From positions 45,542 through 109,541 of the forward strand of contig JAZROZ010000028.1 of the NCBI GenBank assembly GCA_045648985.1: a stretch of DNA of 64,000 bases. Direction: 5' to 3'. This document shows, piece after piece, positions 50,916 to 61,098 of this stretch (the stretch's first letter is position 1; the number at the start of each line of letters is the position of its first letter). The DNA is from SIG437 sp045648985. GTDB taxonomy: Bacteria > Bacillota > Clostridia > UBA1381 > UBA9506. The position numbers and the translations under genes were made by a program. Below the pieces are notes generated by a model that did not search any database, was not told where the DNA came from, and saw only the letters and a list, made by a program, of their open reading frames with translations.

Positions 50916-52343
50916 TTACCAACCAAACCACGAGAAGAAATCTGACGGAAACTGATAGTTATAGCCATATTCCTGCTGTGGTGCAGCCGTCTGCTTTACT
51001 TCTTCGACCGGCTTTTCTTCCTGGAGAGTAACAGGGATATCTATTTTTGACCCATTTCTGTTAACAGTAAAAGTTATAACATCTCCCGGTTTATGCTTAT
51101 CTCTTATTTCGTTTATTTCATCAACCGTTGTAACTTTTTCTCCCTCACATTTGATAATCACATCGCCTGCACGGATACCTGCACGTTCTGCAGCACCATA
51201 TTCTGTCACCGTGACAACATAAACACCAACAGGCAGATTATTAGCCTTAGCAACAGCTTCTGTTACAGTTCTTCCTGTGAGTCCTACTAAAGGTCTTCCT
51301 GTTACATAGCCGTTTACAATAATTGTTTCAATAATTGGCTTTGCCTCGTTAATCGGTATTGCAAAACCAAGACCTTCAACATCATAGCCTGTTGATTTTG
51401 CTGTGTTAATTCCAATGACCTGACCGCGACTGTTTAAAAGTGCGCCGCCCGAGTTTCCGGGATTGATTGCAGCATCAGTCTGAATCATGGTCATCTGCTT
51501 GCCGTTTATAACCATAGTTCTGTTGATGGCGCTGATATATCCTACAGTAAGTGTTCCTGCAAGTTCTTCACGCAGAGGATTGCCTATTGCAATAGCAAGC
51601 TCTCCTACGCGTATTTCTGATGAGTCTCCAAGCTCCGCATACGGAAGTTTAGTATCACTTTCAACCTTTAGCACAGCTAAATCTGTTCTTGCATCTGCGC
51701 CAACAACCTTAGCTTCAAAAGTCTGTCCTGCAATAGTTGTTACTGTAATTTTTGCAGCACCATCAATCACGTGATTATTTGTGACAATATATCCGTCATC
51801 TCTTACTATAATACCTGAGCCTGAGCTCATAGCCTGTGAGCTTTGCATGTAGTTATTTGATCCGGACATACAGAGAATACTTACAACAGACGGCGATGCT
51901 TTTTCATAAACCTCAGGAATTCCTTTTTCGCTTTTCTGTGTGGAATTTACCATAGGCTTTGTGCTGTTTTCAAATTGGTTTGAAGGCGGAAGAATATATC
52001 CACCCATTGTATTTGCTTTAGGATAGAAAGCAAAAGCAAAAGCGCTTAAACATATTGCGCATGTAACAAGCGAGCTTATAACAGCGGCAAAAACCGGACT
52101 TTTTATAAATTTTCTTGTTTTCTTTTGTTTCGGCTTATATATAGAAATGGCCCTGTCGTTTGGAACTGCATTTCTTACTGTTTCTTCAAAATCATCGGAA
52201 AACCATTCTCTGTCACCTACAGTATATTTGCTTTCATAGACATTCAAATCTGAATCATCCAAAGCATTTTCAATCTTCTCATCTTGAATTTTATCATTAA
52301 TCTCTGTCTCACCTTCGAATATGTTTTTTCTTTCTTCATTCAT
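50916..52343 (-). CDS. htrA: HtrA/DegP-type serine protease
   Basis: The 475-residue membrane-anchored protease degrades or refolds damaged exported proteins. An acidic cytosolic N-terminus (to about 88) leads to one membrane helix (about 89-112), a trypsin-like domain with His in TNNHVIDGA, Asp in DARTDLAVL and Ser in NPGNSGGALL, and one PDZ domain (about 345-435). The C-terminus is rich in Gln, Tyr and aromatic residues. The ATG at 52343 has AGGGGG eight bases upstream. Confidence 0.94.
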   Translation of the reverse strand: MNEERKNIFEGETEINDKIQDEKIENALDDSDLNVYESKYTVGDREWFSDDFEETVRNAVPNDRAISIYKPKQKKTRKFIKSPVFAAVISSLVTCAICLSAFAFAFYPKANTMGGYILPPSNQFENSTKPMVNSTQKSEKGIPEVYEKASPSVVSILCMSGSNNYMQSSQAMSSGSGIIVRDDGYIVTNNHVIDGAAKITVTTIAGQTFEAKVVGADARTDLAVLKVESDTKLPYAELGDSSEIRVGELAIAIGNPLREELAGTLTVGYISAINRTMVINGKQMTMIQTDAAINPGNSGGALLNSRGQVIGINTAKSTGYDVEGLGFAIPINEAKPIIETIIVNGYVTGRPLVGLTGRTVTEAVAKANNLPVGVYVVTVTEYGAAERAGIRAGDVIIKCEGEKVTTVDEINEIRDKHKPGDVITFTVNRNGSKIDIPVTLQEEKPVEEVKQTAAPQQEYGYNYQFPSDFFSWFGW

Positions 52344-52495
52344 TACAAAATCCCCCTTTTTCCTTTTTGATGAAAGGATATAACAAATTCCCTTATACAC
52401 TTATGATAATACAACTTTTTTACGTTGGTATGAACAATTTGTAAATTACATAATTAAATTCAAAATTTTTATTTCTTCATATTTTAAATAACATC

Positions 52496-52524
52496 TTGAT
52501 TTTCTTTGCAGGGTTTGTTATAAT
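52496..52524 (+). promoter_or_regulatory. Promoter of guaB
   Basis: TTGATT (52496-52501) and TATAAT (52519-52524) are 17 bases apart, about 70 bases before the ATG. I saw no purine riboswitch in the short leader. Confidence 0.75.
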
Positions 52525-52593
52525 AATAAGATAAAATACTGTATTTGTAAACTTTTTTATAGTTTAACGAAAAAATGAACAGGGGGATTTTAA

Positions 52594-54051
52594 ATGAGCA
52601 ACCTAAAAATCGTAGATGGTCTCACATTTGACGACGTACTATTAATTCCACAAAAATCAGACATTACACCGGACATGATTGACTTAAAAACGCATCTAAC
52701 TAAGGATATAGAACTGAATATCCCTTTGATGAGTGCTGCGATGGATACAGTAACGGAATCTTCTCTAGCTATTGCTATGGCGCGTGAGGGCGGCATTGGA
52801 ATAATTCATAAAAATATGACTATCGAAAGACAGGCATTAGAAGTTGATAAAGTAAAACGTTCTGAACATGGTGTCATTGTCGATCCTTTCTATTTGTCAC
52901 CTGAGCATCTTTTGAGCGATGCAGAAGAATTAATGGGAAAATATAAAATATCAGGTGTACCTGTTTGTGAGGGCGGAAAAATTGTCGGAATTATAACAAA
53001 CAGAGATCTTCGTTTTGAAGAAGACTATTCGCGTAAAATTTCTGAAGTTATGACAAAGGATAATCTTGTCACAGCTCCTGAAGGTACAACCTTAGATCAG
53101 GCTCAGGAAATTTTAAGAAGACATAAAATCGAAAAGCTTCCTATTGTAGATAAGGATGGTTACTTAAAAGGTCTTATTACTATTAAAGATATCGAAAAGA
53201 GCGTTAAATATCCGAATTCGGCTAAAGACTCAACAGGAAGACTTTTAGTTGGTGCTGCAATCGGGGTAACACAGGACGTGCTTGAAAGAACTCAGGCTTT
53301 AGTTGATGCTAAGGTTGACATTTTAGGTCTTGACTCCGCTCACGGTCACAGTGAAAATATCATAAAAACAGTTAAGCTCATAAAATCCCATTTCCCAAAT
53401 ATACCGCTCATTGCGGGTAATATCGCAACAGGCGCTGCTGCCGAAGAACTTATCAAAGCAGGTGCAGATGCTATTAAGGTTGGTATCGGTCCAGGTTCAA
53501 TCTGTACGACACGTATCGTTGCAGGCATAGGTGTTCCGCAGATTACAGCAATCAGCGATGTAGCAGAAGTTGCTAAAAAATATGGAATTCCCGTTATAGC
53601 TGACGGCGGTATTAAATATTCAGGCGACTTAACAAAAGCTATTGCCGCAGGTGCAGACGTTATTATGATAGGAAGTCTCTTCGCAGGATGTGACGAAAGT
53701 CCCGGAGACGAAGAAATATATCAGGGCAGAAGATTTAAGGTTTATCGTGGTATGGGTTCAATTGCTGCTATGGAAGTTGGTTCAAAAGACCGTTATTTCC
53801 AGACAAATACCAAAAAGCTTGTTCCTGAAGGTGTAGAGGGTCGTGTTCCTTATAAAGGTGCTTTAGCTGATACAGTATATCAGCTTTTAGGAGGCCTTCG
53901 TTCAGGTATGGGTTACTGTGGAACTAAGACAATTCCTACTTTAAAAGAAAACGGAAAGTTTGTTAAAATTACAGGCGCAGGTCTTAAGGAAAGTCACCCG
54001 CATGATATTTATATCACTAAGGAATCTCCTAACTATACAGTGCAAATTTAA
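52594..54051 (+). CDS. guaB: IMP dehydrogenase
   Basis: The 485-residue enzyme oxidises IMP to XMP with NAD in guanine nucleotide synthesis. The TIM barrel starts with GLTFDDVLLIPQKSDI, two CBS domains are inserted at about 95-205, and the catalytic Cys lies in GPGSICTTRIVAG near 305; the mobile flap has YRGMGSIAAM. GGGGG precedes the ATG. Single gene with its own promoter. Confidence 0.97.
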   Translation: MSNLKIVDGLTFDDVLLIPQKSDITPDMIDLKTHLTKDIELNIPLMSAAMDTVTESSLAIAMAREGGIGIIHKNMTIERQALEVDKVKRSEHGVIVDPFYLSPEHLLSDAEELMGKYKISGVPVCEGGKIVGIITNRDLRFEEDYSRKISEVMTKDNLVTAPEGTTLDQAQEILRRHKIEKLPIVDKDGYLKGLITIKDIEKSVKYPNSAKDSTGRLLVGAAIGVTQDVLERTQALVDAKVDILGLDSAHGHSENIIKTVKLIKSHFPNIPLIAGNIATGAAAEELIKAGADAIKVGIGPGSICTTRIVAGIGVPQITAISDVAEVAKKYGIPVIADGGIKYSGDLTKAIAAGADVIMIGSLFAGCDESPGDEEIYQGRRFKVYRGMGSIAAMEVGSKDRYFQTNTKKLVPEGVEGRVPYKGALADTVYQLLGGLRSGMGYCGTKTIPTLKENGKFVKITGAGLKESHPHDIYITKESPNYTVQI

Positions 54052-54070
54052 TTATAACTATTAACATATA

Positions 54071-54121
54071 GGGCTGCAAAATACGGCTTTGAATATTATT
54101 GATTCACGTATTTTACAGTCC
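54071..54121 (+). terminator. Imperfect hairpin after guaB
   Basis: CTGCAAAATACG (54074-54085) pairs with 54107-54118 with one mismatch, extended by G-U pairs. Only a weak T tract follows, so it may be a leaky terminator or leader structure of the next gene. Confidence 0.4.
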
Positions 54122-54155
54122 TTATGCTTAAATTTTAGAAGAAGGATTGGTGTAC

Positions 54156-56132
54156 TTGGCAAAAAAAGAGTATGGTAATCAAAGTATTTCATCACTTAAA
54201 GGTGCAGACAGAGTAAGGCTTCGTCCCGGTGTTATCTTCGGGTCTGACGGAATTGACGGATGTCAGCACTCTTTCTTTGAAATCTTGTCAAACTCTATTG
54301 ACGAAGCAAGAGAAGGCTTTGGTAAAGAAATAGAGATTACAAGATATATGGACAAATCAATAGAAGTACGTGACTATGGACGCGGTATTCCTCTTGACTG
54401 GAATGAAAAAGAAGAAAGATATAACTGGGAGCTCGTTTTCTGCGAGATGTATGCCGGAGGCAAATATGATAACAACTCAGGCGATAACTATAATTTCAGT
54501 CTTGGTCTTAACGGACTTGGCTCATGTGCAACACAGTACAGTTCATCATATATGGACGTTTGCGTTCATCGTGACGGCAAAAAATATACTTTGCATTTTG
54601 AAAAGGGTGAGCCTGTCGGACAAATGCAGGCAGAGCCTTTCCGTTACAAAAAAACAGGAACACAAATTAAATGGCGCCCCGATACTGAAGTTTTCACAGA
54701 TATAAATATTCCGCTTGAGTATTTTCAGACAGTTTTGAAAAAACAGGCCGTTGTTAATGCCGGACTGACTCTTACTCTCTATAACCAGACTCCCGACGGC
54801 TGGGATATGTACGAATACTGCTATGAAGAGGGTATTGTTGATTACATTAAGGAAGTAAGTGACGGCAAAAACTTTACTGATGTAAAAACCTTTGAAACGG
54901 AACGAAAAGGCCGCGACAGTGCTGACAGGGATGAATATAAATTTAAGCTTCAGGCAGCATATTGCTTCAATAATGAAATAAATATGATAGAATACTATCA
55001 TAACTCAAGCTTTTTAGAGTATGGTGGCTCTCCTGACAGAGCAGTTAAAAATGCTTTTGTTTATGCGATTGACCAATATCTTAAAAACAACGGAAAATAT
55101 AACAAAAACGAGAGCAAAATAACCTTTGTTGACATAGCTGACAGTTTAATTATTGTTACAAATTCATTCTCTACAATAACGAGCTATGAAAATCAGACGA
55201 AAAAGGCGATAACAAATAAATTTATTCAGGATGCAATGACTGATATTTTCCGTCAGCAGCTTGAGGTTTATTTCATAGAAAATAAACAGGAAGCTGAAAA
55301 AATCGCAGCTCAGGTACTCATCAACAAACGAAGCCGTGAAAGTGCCGAACGTGCCAAAGTTACTACTAAAAAGAAACTCACAGGTGCAATCGACATTACA
55401 AACAGAATCAGTAAGCTTGTTGACTGCAGAACAAAGGATGTCAGCCGCAGAGAAATATATATAGTTGAGGGTGATTCAGCTTTAGGTTCTTGTAAGTTGA
55501 GCAGAAACGCTGAATTCCAGGCAATTATTCCTGTTCGTGGTAAAATTTTGAACTGTTTAAAAGCTGATTATGGTAAGATTTTCAAAAGCGAAATCATAAC
55601 TGATTTAATAAAGGTTTTGGGCTGCGGCACAGAAATTTCTCATAAATCAGGAAAAGACATCAACTCATTTGATATAGATAATCTCCGTTGGTCAAAGGTT
55701 ATCATCTGTACTGACGCCGACGTTGACGGATATCAGATAAGAACACTTATTCTCACTATGATTTTTGTACTGATGCCAAAGCTAATAGAAGAGGGGAAGA
55801 TATTTATTGCAGAAACTCCTCTATTTGAGATAAACTGTGGAAAAGATACTTTCTTTGCATATGACGAAAGACAAAAACAGGATATTATAAAAGAGCTTGG
55901 AGATAAAAAATATACTATCCAGCGCTCTAAAGGTCTTGGTGAAAATGAGCCTGAAATGATGGCTCTTACCACAATGAACCCTGAGACACGTCGTTTAATA
56001 AAGGTAAATATTGAAGACAGAGAAAAGACTCTTCAGATGTTTGATGTTCTTTTAGGGGATAATCTTCAGGCAAGAAAAGACTTTATCGCAGAAAACGGTC
56101 ATCTTTACCTTGATATGACGGATTTAAGCTAG
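54156..56132 (+). CDS. Type IIA topoisomerase B subunit (atypical GyrB/ParE-like)
   Basis: The 658-residue protein has the GHKL ATPase (SNSIDEAREGFG with the Mg-binding Asn, VRDYGRGIP, SLGLNGLGSCATQ), the transducer, and a TOPRIM domain (YIVEGDSALGSCKLSR, CTDADVDGYQIR). The QSISSLKGADRVRLRPGVIFG opening and short length mark the divergent clostridial paralogue group rather than true GyrB. TTG at 54156 gives the family start MAKKEYGNQ with GAAGGA nine bases upstream. Members I recall are followed by an A subunit; here secD follows, so the partner must be elsewhere. Confidence 0.88.
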   Translation: MAKKEYGNQSISSLKGADRVRLRPGVIFGSDGIDGCQHSFFEILSNSIDEAREGFGKEIEITRYMDKSIEVRDYGRGIPLDWNEKEERYNWELVFCEMYAGGKYDNNSGDNYNFSLGLNGLGSCATQYSSSYMDVCVHRDGKKYTLHFEKGEPVGQMQAEPFRYKKTGTQIKWRPDTEVFTDINIPLEYFQTVLKKQAVVNAGLTLTLYNQTPDGWDMYEYCYEEGIVDYIKEVSDGKNFTDVKTFETERKGRDSADRDEYKFKLQAAYCFNNEINMIEYYHNSSFLEYGGSPDRAVKNAFVYAIDQYLKNNGKYNKNESKITFVDIADSLIIVTNSFSTITSYENQTKKAITNKFIQDAMTDIFRQQLEVYFIENKQEAEKIAAQVLINKRSRESAERAKVTTKKKLTGAIDITNRISKLVDCRTKDVSRREIYIVEGDSALGSCKLSRNAEFQAIIPVRGKILNCLKADYGKIFKSEIITDLIKVLGCGTEISHKSGKDINSFDIDNLRWSKVIICTDADVDGYQIRTLILTMIFVLMPKLIEEGKIFIAETPLFEINCGKDTFFAYDERQKQDIIKELGDKKYTIQRSKGLGENEPEMMALTTMNPETRRLIKVNIEDREKTLQMFDVLLGDNLQARKDFIAENGHLYLDMTDLS

Positions 56133-56182
56133 CTTTTGGCAGATTGTAATAAAAATTTAATTATTAAAATTTACAAATTTTA

Positions 56183-56211
56183 TTGACTATGAATATAAAA
56201 AAATATATAAT
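56183..56211 (+). promoter_or_regulatory. Promoter of secDF
   Basis: TTGACT (56183-56188) and TATAAT (56206-56211) are 17 bases apart, about 35 bases upstream of secD, which has AAGGAGG before its ATG. Confidence 0.8.
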
Positions 56212-56245
56212 ATTTCTATGTGACTTATATTAAGGAGGAAAAATA

Positions 56246-57547
56246 ATGGGCAAAAGCATTACAAAGTTAGTCCTTATTGTGCTTATTATCTGCTTAAGTG
56301 CATATGTAGCGTTATTTGGATATAACATTAACTTATTCGGCTATCACATTAGCTATCCCCACTCACTTGACGAAGAATATGGTATTCGTCAGGGCCTAGA
56401 CCTTGTCGGAGGTTCTATTATAACGTACGAGGCGCAGACAGAGTCTGCTACAGACGACGAAATGGAATCTGTTAAGAACACTCTTCGTAAGCGTCTTGAT
56501 GCACTGGGCTATAGTGAAGCAACAGTTTCAAGACAGGGTGACAAAAAGGTTCGTGTTGAAATTCCTTCAATTCAGGACCCGAAAGAAGCAGTTGAAACAC
56601 TTGGACAAACTGCCGTTTTAACATTCCGCGATGCTGACGGAAACATCGTTTTGGAAGGAACTGATGTAAAATCAGCAGATGCAGCTTTCGGACAAATAAA
56701 CGAAACATCAGCTGCTGTTCACTATGTTGCACTTAAGCTCAATGATTCAGGTGTTCAGAAATTTGCAGATGCAACATCTTTAGCTTCACAAAGAACTGAC
56801 GGAACAAACTATATCTCAATTATGCTTGACGAAACAGAGATTTCAAGACCTTCTGTTGATTCAACTATTAACTCATCAGAATGTGTCATCTCAGGTGGTT
56901 TTACAAGCTCTGATGAAACACGTGAGCTTGCAACACTCATAAACTCTGGTAATCTTCCGTTCTCAATTGAAAATGTTGAGCTCAGAAGTGTTGGTCCATC
57001 ACTTGGTGAAGAGGCTTTGAGAACAAGTCTTATTGCAGCAGCAATCGGTGTCATTCTGATTATGTTGTTTATGCTTGTTATGTATAGACTTCCGGGCCTC
57101 ATGGCAGATATTGCTCTTTTATTCTATATTGCCATCGTTGCATACATTATGTCAGAATTCAGAATTAACTTAAGCTTACCTGGTATCGCAGGTTTAATTC
57201 TTTCAATCGGTATGGCAGTCGATGCTAACGTTATCATTTTTTCTCGTATGAAAGAAGAATTAGCACTTGGTAAAACGATTCGTGCATCGGTTGATTCAGG
57301 CTTTGACAGAGCATTTATTGCAATTATCGACTCTAACGTAACAACAATTATTGCAGCAGTAGTTCTTTATATCTTCGGAACAGGTCCTATTCAGGGCTTT
57401 GCAATTACATTAGGTGTTGGTACTGTAGTTAGTATGTTCACAGCAATCTTTGTTACAAAGTTTATGTTAAAACAGATGGTTTCTTTAAAAATCAAAAACC
57501 TTAAATTTTATGGTGTTAAGGTAGCAAAGGAGGAGCAAAATGCTTAA
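56246..57547 (+). CDS. secD: Protein translocase subunit SecD
   Basis: The 433-residue RND-type protein helps pull preproteins out of the SecYEG channel using the proton gradient. An N-terminal helix (about 7-25) precedes the periplasmic-side P1 domain and five further helices, with GIRQGLDLVGG, the D5-type SIGMAVDANVIIFSRMKEE and IDSNVTTIIAA. Length is on the short side but typical for Gram-positive SecD. Its end overlaps secF by eight bases. Confidence 0.96.
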   Translation: MGKSITKLVLIVLIICLSAYVALFGYNINLFGYHISYPHSLDEEYGIRQGLDLVGGSIITYEAQTESATDDEMESVKNTLRKRLDALGYSEATVSRQGDKKVRVEIPSIQDPKEAVETLGQTAVLTFRDADGNIVLEGTDVKSADAAFGQINETSAAVHYVALKLNDSGVQKFADATSLASQRTDGTNYISIMLDETEISRPSVDSTINSSECVISGGFTSSDETRELATLINSGNLPFSIENVELRSVGPSLGEEALRTSLIAAAIGVILIMLFMLVMYRLPGLMADIALLFYIAIVAYIMSEFRINLSLPGIAGLILSIGMAVDANVIIFSRMKEELALGKTIRASVDSGFDRAFIAIIDSNVTTIIAAVVLYIFGTGPIQGFAITLGVGTVVSMFTAIFVTKFMLKQMVSLKIKNLKFYGVKVAKEEQNA

Positions 57548-58436
57548 GATTGTACAGCGTTCAAAATTATACTTTGCTATTTCAGCTCTTTTAATCATAA
57601 TTGGTATCGTGGGATACGTAATAAATGGCGGTTTTACATTGTCAACAGATTTTGCGGGCGGTCTTTCAATGTATGTTGATATGGGCAAAGAAGTAGACCT
57701 TGATGAAGTAGCCAAAATCGTTCAGGATAATACTCCAAACGATGTTCAGCCTACTGTACTTCGTTCAGACGGATATCAGGTTGTTATCAGAACAATTACT
57801 TTAGAAAAATCTGAAATCGATGCAGTTCAGGCAGCTCTTATGGAAAAATTTGAGATAACAGAAGAGGCATTTCTTCAAATAGATAATGTAAGTGCAACTG
57901 TTGGTAAGGAATTAACAGCTCAGGCTGTTAAGGCAACAGTAATTGCAGCAATTCTTATGCTTTTATATATCACTATAAGATTTGAATTTAAAACTGCAGT
58001 TTCTGCAATTATATGTCTTTTACATGACGTGGCTATTATGCTCAGCTTCTATGCGGTTTTCCAGATTCCTGTTGATACAAACTTAATTGCAGCTATTCTC
58101 ACGATTATCGGTTATTCAATCAACAACACAATTGTTATATTTGACCGTATCAGAGAAAATTATGGAAGAGCAAAACGCGCTCCATTTGAAGATACCGTTA
58201 ATAAGAGTATTAAACAAACACTCGGAAGATCAATCAATACAACTATTACAACTCTTCTTCCGGTATTAATGCTCTGCATACTTGGTGTAACATCAATTAA
58301 AACATTTGCAGTTACTCTTTTAGTAGGCTTAGTTGCAGGTACGTATTCATCAATATTCTTGGCAGGTTCAATTTGGGCTTGGCTTAAAGGAATTCAGGAT
58401 GAGATGAAAAAGAAAAAAATCAGCAAAAGAGCATAA
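57540..58436 (+). CDS. secF: Protein translocase subunit SecF
   Basis: The 298-residue partner of SecD has six membrane helices, the FAGGLSMYVDM first-loop motif (FxGG), GYSINNTIVIFDRIREN and SINTTITTLLPVL. The ATG lies within the end of secD, with GGAGG eight bases upstream, so the two are coupled. A palindromic terminator follows. Confidence 0.96.
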   Translation: MLKIVQRSKLYFAISALLIIIGIVGYVINGGFTLSTDFAGGLSMYVDMGKEVDLDEVAKIVQDNTPNDVQPTVLRSDGYQVVIRTITLEKSEIDAVQAALMEKFEITEEAFLQIDNVSATVGKELTAQAVKATVIAAILMLLYITIRFEFKTAVSAIICLLHDVAIMLSFYAVFQIPVDTNLIAAILTIIGYSINNTIVIFDRIRENYGRAKRAPFEDTVNKSIKQTLGRSINTTITTLLPVLMLCILGVTSIKTFAVTLLVGLVAGTYSSIFLAGSIWAWLKGIQDEMKKKKISKRA

Positions 58437-58449
58437 ATAAATATAAGAT

Positions 58450-58476
58450 AAGGCAAGCGAAAATTTCGCTTGCCTT
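58450..58476. terminator. Bidirectional terminator between secF and mtaB
   Basis: AAGGCAAGCGAAA (58450-58462) pairs with 58464-58476, with T-rich sequence on the plus side, between convergent genes. Confidence 0.8.
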
Positions 58477-58504
58477 TATTTTTTAATTATTATATTATTA
58501 ATTT

Positions 58505-59812
58505 TTAAATTATTTTACCCTTTAGAACATCTTTAGAAGTCTCTTCGATTTTTACTTTTAATATTTTTCCTTCAAATGAAGCATCTCCCTTTGCAACTAC
58601 CGTCAGATAATTTTCTGTCTTACCCTCATAATAGCCGTCTATTTCTGAGTAAGGTCTCTCGAAAAGAACGTCCATCTCCTTACCTATAAAGCTATTTTTA
58701 TATTCCATTCTGCAGGCATTTATAAGCTCAATCAGCCTTTTGCTGCGTCCTTCTTTCAGCTGTGGACTTACCTGATTTGACATTTTAGCAGCTTTAGTTC
58801 CTTTTCTGATTGAATACTTAAAAATATGAGCATCAGCAAAATTCACTTTTTTCACAAACTCGAACGTTTTTATAAACTCCTCGTCTGTTTCACCCGGAAA
58901 GCCGGTCATTATATCTGTTGTTATTGCTGCTTGGGGCATAACTTTTCTTATACTGCATACTGCCTCATAATATTCATCTGCCGTATAGCGCCTGTTCATT
59001 CGCTCTAGAGTTTCATCGCATCCACTTTGCAGGGAAATATGAAAGTGACGACATACTTTTTCATTTTCTGCAAGTCTTTTAATAAATTCCTCTTTAAAGA
59101 TAGTAGGCTCTAGTGACCCAAGTCTTATCCTTTTAAGTCCATCTATTTTTGAAAGCTCTTCTATCAAATCAAGTAATGTGACATCCTTTTTTTCTTTTCC
59201 ATATGAAGCAAGATGAATTCCAACTAAAACAAGCTCAGAAAACCCTGCATTAACAAGTCTTTTTGCTTCATTTACAGAATTTTCCAACGACCTTGACCTG
59301 ATATTTCCTCGTGCGTATGGAATAATACAGTATGAGCAATATCTGTTACATCCGTCCTGTACCTTTATAAATGCTCTTGTTTTGTTGTCAAAGCTATCTA
59401 TTTTAAGCTCTTCAAAATCTTTTTGCTCATATATATCACCAACAAGATTTTTTCTTTGTCTGTCATTAAAGAAAGCCTTAACTTCATCATATATTCTGTT
59501 TCTGTCCTTTGTTCCGAAGACGATATCAACTTCAGGAATTTTTAATATGTCTTCACGGGCGGTCTGCGCATAGCATCCCATAACAACTAAGACACTATCA
59601 GGATTTAAGGTTTTAGCACGACGGATTATCTGGCGCGATTTTCTGTCACCTAATCCCGTTACGGTACATGTATTTACGATATATACATCTGCTATATCGG
59701 TAAAGGCAACGCAGGAAAAGCCGTTTTGCAAAAAACTTTCCAAAACGGCTTCAGTTTCATATTGATTAACTTTGCATCCTAAAGTGTATAATGCTACTTT
59801 ATTATTAATCAT
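58505..59812 (-). CDS. mtaB: tRNA t6A37 methylthiotransferase
   Basis: The 435-residue radical-SAM enzyme adds a methylthio group to t6A37 in tRNAs reading ANN codons. The N-terminal cluster Cys residues are in TLGCKVNQYE, NTCTVTG and MGCYAQ; the radical-SAM cluster is CNRYCSYC with IIPYARG; a C-terminal TRAM domain ends the protein. The LGCKVNQYETE opening is typical of MtaB rather than MiaB or RimO. Its start overlaps the serS stop by four bases. Confidence 0.95.
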   Translation of the reverse strand: MINNKVALYTLGCKVNQYETEAVLESFLQNGFSCVAFTDIADVYIVNTCTVTGLGDRKSRQIIRRAKTLNPDSVLVVMGCYAQTAREDILKIPEVDIVFGTKDRNRIYDEVKAFFNDRQRKNLVGDIYEQKDFEELKIDSFDNKTRAFIKVQDGCNRYCSYCIIPYARGNIRSRSLENSVNEAKRLVNAGFSELVLVGIHLASYGKEKKDVTLLDLIEELSKIDGLKRIRLGSLEPTIFKEEFIKRLAENEKVCRHFHISLQSGCDETLERMNRRYTADEYYEAVCSIRKVMPQAAITTDIMTGFPGETDEEFIKTFEFVKKVNFADAHIFKYSIRKGTKAAKMSNQVSPQLKEGRSKRLIELINACRMEYKNSFIGKEMDVLFERPYSEIDGYYEGKTENYLTVVAKGDASFEGKILKVKIEETSKDVLKGKII

Positions 59813-61083
59813 TTTGTTATCTTTGTCTTTCCGCCCATATAAGGCACTAAGATTTCAGGAATGTCAACACTTCCGTCAGGATTCTGGAAGTTTTCCAGTA
59901 TTGCTGCAACTGTTCTTCCAATAGCAACACCTGAACCATTTAATGTGTGCACAAACTGTGGCTTATCCTTAACATCTTTCTTATATTTGATTCCTGCACG
60001 GCGAGCCTGGAAATCTTCAAAGTTAGAGCATGAAGAAATTTCAACATATCTGTTGTAGCTCGGCATCCAAACCTCAATATCATACTTCATTGCAGCAGTA
60101 AAGCCTAAGTCACCAACGCAAATTTTAACAACTCTGTATGGAATTTTTAAAGCCTTTAAAACGTTTTCTGCATCATTTACGAGTAATTCAAGCTCTGCAT
60201 ATGAATTTTCAGGCTCAACAAATTTAACAAGCTCAACTTTATTGAACTGATGCTGACGAATCAATCCTCTAGTATCACGTCCTGCTGAACCTGCTTCAGC
60301 TCTGAAGCAAGCTGAATATGCAACGTGCTTGATAGGGAGGTCTTCAGCTGATAATATTTGCTCTCTGTACATATTTGTAACAGGAACTTCTGCAGTAGGA
60401 ATTAAGAAATAATCATTATTTGTTACTTTAAAAGCATCTTCTTCAAACTTTGGAAGCTGACCTGTTCCTACCATACTGTTTCTGTGTACCATGAAAGGCG
60501 GGAATATTTCTGTATATCCATGCTCTTCTGTGTGCATATTTAAGAACATATTGATAATGGCACGCTCTAGGCGCGCCCCGTCGCCTTTATATACTGTAAA
60601 TCTTGCACCTGTGATTTTAGCAGCAGTTTTAAAATCCAATATATCAAGGTTTTCACCAATATCCCAGTGAGCTTTTGGCTCATAATCAAATTTTGTCGGC
60701 TCTAAGTATTTTCTTACTTCGATGTTATCTTCATCAGTTTCACCATCAGGAACTGTAGGATTTGGAATATTTGGAATAGTATACATGATGGCATCAATTT
60801 TTTCATCATATTCACGAACTTTAGCATCTAAATCCTTTACTTCCTCTGAAAGTTTTTTCATTTCTTCAAAAATAGGAGCAACATCTTTTCCCTCTTTTTT
60901 ATACTGTGGAATCTGTTTAGATACTGTATTTTGCTGATTTTTCAGCTGCTCCGTTTTATAAAGTAAATCACGACGTTCTTTATCAAGCTCTAAAAGCTCA
61001 TCGATTCTGTCTTCAGCATTTCTTCTTTTTAAAGCATCTTTTACTGTTTGTGGTTCTTGTCTAATTAATCTGATATCAAGCAT
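59809..61083 (-). CDS. serS: Seryl-tRNA synthetase
   Basis: The 424-residue class II synthetase charges tRNA-Ser and tRNA-Sec. An N-terminal coiled-coil arm (about 25-100: LLELDKERRDLLYKTEQLKNQQN, split by charge pattern) reaches the tRNA long arm. Motif 2 is FRAEAGSAGRDTRGLIRQHQF and motif 3 NGSGVAIGRTVAAILEN. It follows the DUF4446 gene by 15 bases in an origin-type cluster. Confidence 0.97.
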   Translation of the reverse strand: MLDIRLIRQEPQTVKDALKRRNAEDRIDELLELDKERRDLLYKTEQLKNQQNTVSKQIPQYKKEGKDVAPIFEEMKKLSEEVKDLDAKVREYDEKIDAIMYTIPNIPNPTVPDGETDEDNIEVRKYLEPTKFDYEPKAHWDIGENLDILDFKTAAKITGARFTVYKGDGARLERAIINMFLNMHTEEHGYTEIFPPFMVHRNSMVGTGQLPKFEEDAFKVTNNDYFLIPTAEVPVTNMYREQILSAEDLPIKHVAYSACFRAEAGSAGRDTRGLIRQHQFNKVELVKFVEPENSYAELELLVNDAENVLKALKIPYRVVKICVGDLGFTAAMKYDIEVWMPSYNRYVEISSCSNFEDFQARRAGIKYKKDVKDKPQFVHTLNGSGVAIGRTVAAILENFQNPDGSVDIPEILVPYMGGKTKITK

Positions 61084-61098
61084 TTTTAAAACCCCTTT

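Noticed and set aside
52525..52593. Guanine or xanthine riboswitch before guaB
   Set aside because: The leader is only about 60 bases and shows no three-way junction or conserved purine aptamer core.
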